A stretch of 64,000 nt of DNA. Source: Lachnospiraceae bacterium (lineage in GTDB: Bacteria; Bacillota; Clostridia; Lachnospirales; Lachnospiraceae). Under the pieces are notes generated by a model that made no database searches, had not been told where the DNA came from, and saw nothing but the letters and a program-made list of their open reading frames with translations. Both the position numbers and the translations under genes were made by a program. Shown here piece after piece: positions 60,161 to 64,000 of this stretch (position 1 is the first letter of the stretch; every line of letters starts with the position of its first letter). The stretch is from contig JAIDPF010000067.1 of assembly GCA_029062895.1 (NCBI GenBank), forward strand, positions 42,360-106,359. The letters run 5' to 3'.

Positions 60161-60415
60161 ATGTTGGAAAAAAAGATAACTGTACAAAAAAAGGATGGTC
60201 TGGATGCGGGCATGATTGCCGTATTGGTACAGCATGCGTGTAAATTTGAAAGTAAGATTTATCTGGAATCAGATGATAAGAAGGTCAATGCCAAAAGCAT
60301 CATGGGAATGATGAATATCGGCGTATGTAAAGGCGGAGAGGTGACTGTCTATGCAGAAGGCAGCGATGAAGAGGCAGCGATGAAAGAAATTGAGGATTAT
60401 CTTCTGCAAGAGTAA
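60161..60415 (+). CDS. crh: Crh-like HPr-family protein lacking the catalytic histidine
   Basis: An 84-residue HPr fold. Where HPr has Gly-x-His-Ala-Arg-Pro, this protein has GLDAGMIA, so residue 15 is Asp and the phosphocarrier function is lost. The HPr-kinase site is intact: KVNAKSIMGMMNIG puts Ser at 46. This is the Crh pattern (in B. subtilis residue 15 is Gln). It follows whiA, as in Bacillus, and AGAGGAGG stands before the start. It should serve with the hprK product as a regulator of carbon catabolite repression. Confidence 0.92.
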   Translation: MLEKKITVQKKDGLDAGMIAVLVQHACKFESKIYLESDDKKVNAKSIMGMMNIGVCKGGEVTVYAEGSDEEAAMKEIEDYLLQE

Positions 60416-60597
60416 AATTTTGACGAGTTAGTCTTTTATTTATTGGAAAAATATGTTATTATTACATTTGCGAGATAAATCATGCAGAATTTTATATGCT
60501 AATGATGATATCATTATTGGTCAGACAGATAAAGTCTTGCAATATGATCGGTCATGTAAAATGCATGGTTTAAATAATATTATGGAGGTATAAAGCA

Positions 60598-61464
60598 ATG
60601 GCATTAGTATCAGCAACAGAGATGCTCAAAAAAGCAAAAGCAGGTCACTATGCAGTAGGTCAGTTTAACATCAACAACCTTGAGTGGACAAAAGCCATTC
60701 TGGCGACAGCTCAGGAGTGCAATTCACCGGTTATCCTTGGTGTATCTGAGGGTGCAGGCAAGTATATGGGTGGTTATGACGTAGTCATGGGTATGGTAAA
60801 TGGTCTGATCAAAGATCAGAATATTACAGTTCCCGTAGCAGTTCATCTTGACCATGGTTCTTATGACCACTGTTATAAATGTATGGATGCAGGATTCCCT
60901 TCCATCATGTTTGACGGTTCTCATTATGCGATTGATGAAAACGTGGCTAAGACAAAAGAATTGGTTGAGGAAGCTCATAAGAGAGGCATTTCCATCGAGG
61001 CAGAAGTTGGTTCTATCGGTGGTGAGGAAGACGGTGTTGTAGGTATGGGCGAATGCGCAGATCCTGACGAGTGCAAGAGAATAGCAGATCTTGGTATCGA
61101 CTTCCTTGCAGCAGGTATTGGTAACATCCATGGAAAATATCCTGAGAACTGGGCAGGTCTTCAGTTCGACGTATTGGACAAGATCCAGCAGCAGACCGGA
61201 GATATGCCTTTGGTACTTCACGGCGGTACAGGTATTCCTGATGACATGATCAAAAAAGCGATCTCTCTTGGCGTAGCTAAGATCAATGTTAATACAGAGT
61301 GCCAGCTTGTATTTGCGGAAGCTACACGTAAGTATATCGAAGAAGGCAAGGATCAGCAGGGTAAGGGATTTGACCCTCGTAAGCTGCTTGCACCCGGCGC
61401 AGAAGCAATCAAAGCTAAAGTAAAGGAAAAAATGGAACTGTTCGGATCTGTTGGAAAAGCTTAA
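60598..61464 (+). CDS. fba: Fructose-1,6-bisphosphate aldolase, class II
   Basis: A 288-residue zinc aldolase with start MALVSATEMLKKAKAG and AT-GGAGG upstream. Active site: VAVHLDHGSYDHCYK (zinc His), GSIGGEEDGVVG, GNIHGKYPENW and VLHGGTGIPDDMIKKAISLGVAKINVNTECQ (metal and phosphate binding). FBP level is the known allosteric signal for HPr kinase, so its place next to crh is notable. Well-used codons suggest high expression. A strong terminator follows. Confidence 0.97.
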   Translation: MALVSATEMLKKAKAGHYAVGQFNINNLEWTKAILATAQECNSPVILGVSEGAGKYMGGYDVVMGMVNGLIKDQNITVPVAVHLDHGSYDHCYKCMDAGFPSIMFDGSHYAIDENVAKTKELVEEAHKRGISIEAEVGSIGGEEDGVVGMGECADPDECKRIADLGIDFLAAGIGNIHGKYPENWAGLQFDVLDKIQQQTGDMPLVLHGGTGIPDDMIKKAISLGVAKINVNTECQLVFAEATRKYIEEGKDQQGKGFDPRKLLAPGAEAIKAKVKEKMELFGSVGKA

Positions 61465-61514
61465 ATAAGATATGAGTAAAATAGATCGATTTTTAAAGGA
61501 ATAGGTCATTTATG

Positions 61515-61556
61515 AGGGAATGGATTCTAATTTTGGGAATTCATTCCCTTGTTTAT
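61515..61556 (+). terminator. Terminator of fba
   Basis: Arms 61515-61527 (AGGGAATGGATTC) and 61537-61549 pair over 13 bp with one G-U, followed by TTGTTTATT. Confidence 0.88.
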
Positions 61557-61567
61557 TACCCCAGACT

Positions 61568-61596
61568 TTACATTAGCTGGTTAGATGGTATATACT
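61568..61596 (+). promoter_or_regulatory. Sigma-A promoter of the glycosyltransferase gene
   Basis: TTACAT (61568-61573), 17 bp, TATACT (61591-61596). Confidence 0.75.
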
Positions 61597-61616
61597 ATAG
61601 TGGAATGGAGATTAAT

Positions 61617-61652
61617 ATGAGGAAAAGGAAGGATACGATCGCCGGATCGTAG
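61617..61652 (+). CDS. Eleven-codon leader peptide ORF
   Basis: ATG at 61617 with GGAG 6 nt upstream opens MRKRKDTIAGS and stops 9 nt before the glycosyltransferase ATG. A hairpin ACGATC/GATCGT (61635-61650) covers its second half. The glycosyltransferase itself has no ribosome site in the usual place, so translation may depend on coupling to this leader. Confidence 0.45.
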   Translation: MRKRKDTIAGS

Positions 61653-61661
61653 TCAGATTAT

Positions 61662-62621
61662 ATGAAAAAGATCAGCATTATGGTACCCTGCTACAATGAA
61701 GTGGAAAATGTGGATCTTATGGCAAGGGCGTTGACAGATGTGATGCAGAAACAACTGTCAAAGTATGACTATGAGATATTATTTATAGATAACTGTTCTA
61801 CAGATGGAACGAAGGATCATCTGGAACAGATCTGTTCCAAAGATAAAAAGATTAAAGCAATCTTTAATGTTACTAACTTTGGTCAGTTTAACTCTCCGTT
61901 TTATGGGATGTGTCAGACAACCGGAGACTGTACGATTACGGTTTGCTGTGATTTTCAGGATCCATTGGAGATGATTCCGAAATTTGTAGAAGAGTGGGAA
62001 AAAGGACACCGAATCGTCAGTGGAATTAAATCCTCCAGTAAGGAAAATGCATTTATATATTTTTTACGTACTGTTTATTACAAGATTATCAAAAGTATGT
62101 CAGACGTCAAATTTATTGAGCATTTTACAGGATTTGGATTGTATGATAAGACGTTTATCTCTCTGCTGAAACAGTTGGATGACCCAATTCCGTTTATCCG
62201 TGGGATTGTGGCAGAGTATGGTGCCGGATTTAACATGATACAGATTGAATACGAACAGCCGAAAAGGCAAGCAGGAAAGACACATAACAATTTTTACACC
62301 CTTTATGATGCTGCTATGTTAAGTTTCACTTCTTATACGAAGGTGGGATTAAGACTTGCAACATTTATGGGTTTCTTTTTGGGCGGAATGAGCTTATTGG
62401 TTGCGATTGGATATTTGATTTATAAACTGCTTCATTGGTATACATTTCAGGCAGGTATGGCTCCATTGGTCATTGGAATTTTCTTGATTGGTTCCGTACA
62501 GCTTTTCTTTATTGGATTTTTGGGAGAATATATTCTAAATATCAATACCAGAGTGATCCATCGACCGATCGTCGTAGAAGAGAAGCGGTTGAATTTTGCG
62601 GAAGAGGAAGAAGAGTATTAA
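61662..62621 (+). CDS. Glycosyltransferase family 2, membrane-anchored (DPM1/GtrB-like)
   Basis: A 319-residue protein. The GT2 domain starts at ISIMVPCYNEVENVDLMARAL, with DXD-like CDFQDP (about residues 105-110), the INGIV-type RGIVAEYG region and the QAGKTHNNF loop. Two C-terminal membrane helices (about 235-260 and 270-292, with FIGFLGEYI) place it among undecaprenyl-phosphate sugar transferases. It is likely to charge a lipid carrier with a sugar for envelope polymers. Start MKKISIMVPCYNE is certain. Confidence 0.93.
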   Translation: MKKISIMVPCYNEVENVDLMARALTDVMQKQLSKYDYEILFIDNCSTDGTKDHLEQICSKDKKIKAIFNVTNFGQFNSPFYGMCQTTGDCTITVCCDFQDPLEMIPKFVEEWEKGHRIVSGIKSSSKENAFIYFLRTVYYKIIKSMSDVKFIEHFTGFGLYDKTFISLLKQLDDPIPFIRGIVAEYGAGFNMIQIEYEQPKRQAGKTHNNFYTLYDAAMLSFTSYTKVGLRLATFMGFFLGGMSLLVAIGYLIYKLLHWYTFQAGMAPLVIGIFLIGSVQLFFIGFLGEYILNINTRVIHRPIVVEEKRLNFAEEEEEY

Positions 62622-62622
62622 A

Positions 62623-62654
62623 AACGCATTAGTTCGATTGCGAATTAATGCGTT
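62623..62654. terminator. Bidirectional terminator between the glycosyltransferase and XRE genes
   Basis: A 14-bp stem AACGCATTAGTTCG/CGAATTAATGCGTT (62623-62654, one G-T), with TTTTT on the minus strand side. It best serves the minus-strand XRE transcript. Confidence 0.7.
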
Positions 62655-62760
62655 AGAAAATGATTAAAATATCAAAAATAACACCCGATAAATGACAACA
62701 TTGCAGGCATCTTTTTTCTATAGTACCATCATATTTCCTATAGGCATTGATATTGTCACA

Positions 62761-63087
62761 TTATGATGACTCCTTTAACATAGCTTTCGCTGCCGCAAGC
62801 AGAATTTGCTGGTCCCGATGGCTTAGAAGGCGGAACATGCGGAGCCACTGATCTGCTTCACTATCTATATCAGGTTCCGGATAAATGATGGCATCGGTCG
62901 ATAGATTGAGCGCTCTGACGATTCGAATCAAAGTATCCAGACTAAACCCCTTGTTTTCATTTTCAATTGCCTGAATATAACGGGATGTTTTCCCGATCCG
63001 TTCGCCAAGCTCTTCCTGTGTCATTTTGGCATCTTGACGGGCTTTTTTGATGCGCATGCCTATATAAGAAAGATCAAGTTTTTCCAT
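62761..63087 (-). CDS. XRE family HTH transcriptional regulator
   Basis: A 108-residue protein with one helix-turn-helix domain (about residues 10-65: IGMRIKKARQDAKMTQEELGERI, SRYIQAIENENKGFSLDTLIRIVRAL) and a short C-terminal helix (MFRLLSHRDQQILLAAAKAML). No operon partner and no phage gene nearby. It could be a repressor of a local or distant gene; the upstream region (63088-63281) is AT-rich and shows no clear operator. Confidence 0.92.
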   Translation of the reverse strand: MEKLDLSYIGMRIKKARQDAKMTQEELGERIGKTSRYIQAIENENKGFSLDTLIRIVRALNLSTDAIIYPEPDIDSEADQWLRMFRLLSHRDQQILLAAAKAMLKESS

Positions 63088-63281
63088 TGGCAGTTCACCT
63101 CCAATACTATTTTACAGTTCGTGTTGAAAATGGTGAACGTATTTTTATAACGTATAAATGACGAACAGATAATTCGTGATAAAGGAACTATTCTGTTTAA
63201 CAAAGGGAAATTTTAATTTTTGTAAATAAAGTTATATATTTATCCTTTCAATTTTAGCAAATATGATGTAAAATAAATTAT

Positions 63282-63357
63282 GGAAATCTTTTCTTTCAGG
63301 TTACAGGGATTGTGCTTGGCAGCAGCACATTCTTTCCTTAAGGGAGAAAAGATTTCC
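63282..63357. other. Long hairpin with a branched interior, possible terminator or structured RNA
   Basis: A perfect 13-bp outer stem GGAAATCTTTTCT/AGAAAAGATTTCC (63282-63294 with 63345-63357) encloses TGTGCT/AGCACA (63310-63328 region). It lies 9 bp downstream of the stop codon of the minus-strand gene, so it may be its terminator; no T-run follows on either strand and the large size is unusual. Confidence 0.5.
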
Positions 63358-63366
63358 TTTCTTGTG

Positions 63367-63939
63367 CTATAATACTATAATGTTGTTTTTTGTATTCATT
63401 GCTTCCAGTTGTTTTTTAATTACATTGCCGTTTAACACAGAGCAAATTAAAACTGTATATTCTTTATCTTTTAAATATGCCGGAGGATATACTGTACAAT
63501 TATATATTTTTCTGCCTTGCTGTATTTTATTATTATCTACAAATGCTTTTATCTTACATTGCAATAGATCAGTTGTGGCGAGTAAACTCATGACATAAGA
63601 ACCCGTTCCCCAGATTACTAATTCTTCTCCTTGTATTTTTAATTCCTTTATCAATTCTTTTGTCTGCATTTCGCGTTCATTTTGTTTTTCAAAGTATGAA
63701 CAGATTGCCTGTTCAGTAGCAGTATCTTTATCTGGAAATTTTACCTTCTCGGTTTTACGGTATACCTGAGTCAGGTCAACTCCTGCCCGCATCTGCGCAA
63801 TACGTTCCAATCCATTTAAGGCCAATAAATAATCCAGTGTTTTTTCTGAAAAATAGTTGATGTGCTCCAAATTAAAATAATTTGGAATACTACTCGGATC
63901 ATTTCCAATTTGAGAATAATCTGGTACACTAATCATAAA
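63367..63939 (-). CDS. C-terminal part of a SAM methyltransferase-type protein (partial, cut by contig end)
   Basis: The minus-strand frame runs from about 63939 (edge of real sequence) to the stop at 63367-63369, about 190 residues. YFNLEHINYFSEKTLDYLL is the usual end of a methyltransferase domain, followed by a Methyltransf_14-like region (WGTGSYVMSLLATTDLLQCKIKAFVDNN) typical of sugar C-methyltransferases and nucleotide-sugar proteins. The apparent first codons beyond 63939 are adapter, not gene, so the true start is outside this window. Confidence 0.75.
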   Translation of the reverse strand, partial: FMISVPDYSQIGNDPSSIPNYFNLEHINYFSEKTLDYLLALNGLERIAQMRAGVDLTQVYRKTEKVKFPDKDTATEQAICSYFEKQNEREMQTKELIKELKIQGEELVIWGTGSYVMSLLATTDLLQCKIKAFVDNNKIQQGRKIYNCTVYPPAYLKDKEYTVLICSVLNGNVIKKQLEAMNTKNNIIVL

Positions 63940-64000
63940 CTGTCTCAAATACACATCTGACGCTGCCGACGACTAAATAGGTGTAGATCTCGGAGGTCGC
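63940..64000. other. Illumina Nextera/P5 adapter sequence at the contig end (artefact)
   Basis: CTGTCTCAAATACACATCT (63940-63958) matches the Tn5 mosaic end, which reads CTGTCTCTTATACACATCT, with two T-to-A differences. It is followed by GACGCTGCCGACGA, eight index-like bases CTAAATAG and GTGTAGATCTCGGAGGTCGC (P5 end, one T-to-A difference). The order is exactly that of a Nextera read-through. This is not biological DNA. Confidence 0.97.

Noticed and set aside
63940..63954. Start codon of the last minus-strand gene inside the terminal bases
   Set aside because: Those bases are sequencing adapter, so the apparent N-terminus is artificial.

Overview
The window reads as Gram-positive chromosomal DNA from a Firmicute of the class Clostridia, most likely family Lachnospiraceae. 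The basis is gene content: a DUF3793 protein, BlaI/M56 and LytTR regulators, HPr kinase with an HPr and a Crh-like protein, RapZ-WhiA-Crh synteny, many Lachnospiraceae-type lipoproteins, strong AGGAGG-type ribosome sites and sigma-A promoters. The genus assignment is not possible by eye. I see no rRNA, canonical tRNA, CRISPR array or complete transposon. The last 61 bases are Illumina Nextera/P5 adapter sequence, so the right edge is a short-read contig end.

Layout. 1-11 kb: an Rrf2 regulator, a nuclease-like/winged-helix protein, a BlaI-M56 sensor pair with twin operators, an SPFH/zinc-ribbon protein, a DEDDh exonuclease, an Rpn-type nuclease, a possible immunity protein and a lipoprotein. 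11-25 kb is an accessory and visibly decaying zone: a DUF3793 gene, a GH28 fragment, deleted or frameshifted hydrolase, thioesterase, flavodoxin and membrane-protein genes, a methyltransferase/ICMT/ATC-hydrolase operon, and a TetR regulator divergent from an acetyltransferase and aldo/keto reductase operon. Two copies of one regulatory cassette (promoter, two AGTTAG-N6-CTAACT-type palindromes and a covarying hairpin) lie at 10953-11055 and 12525-12625. 25-34 kb: GH26 mannanase, a DUF4143 ATPase, lipoproteins, a solitary LytTR regulator, VanZ, cupin and MATE proteins.

34-45 kb: ptsH-ptsI, then a promoter and a structured RNA (36601-36702) with a tRNA-like T-arm and a terminator that competes with an alternative stem; an esterase; a DUF3737 beta-helix; a flotillin; a FAD/Rieske oxidoreductase; a tocopherol-cyclase-like protein; a second MATE pump. 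45-62 kb is mostly core: ftsH, uvrC, then a four-gene AT-rich operon (homospermidine-synthase-like, zinc-ribbon membrane protein, TPM-like protein, ATP-grasp), hprK, glucokinase, murB, rapZ, whiA, a crh-like gene, fba and a membrane glycosyltransferase. 62.7-63.9 kb: an XRE regulator and a truncated methyltransferase-type gene.

Working together: ptsH/ptsI, hprK and the Crh-like gene form a PTS/carbon-catabolite set with split roles. The HPr keeps catalytic His15 but has Lys at position 46. The Crh-like protein keeps Ser46 but has Asp at position 15. Several intergenic hairpin repeat families sit directly in front of start codons (MATE, whiA, crh, ftsH, 40879), and one family shows base-pair compensation between copies.
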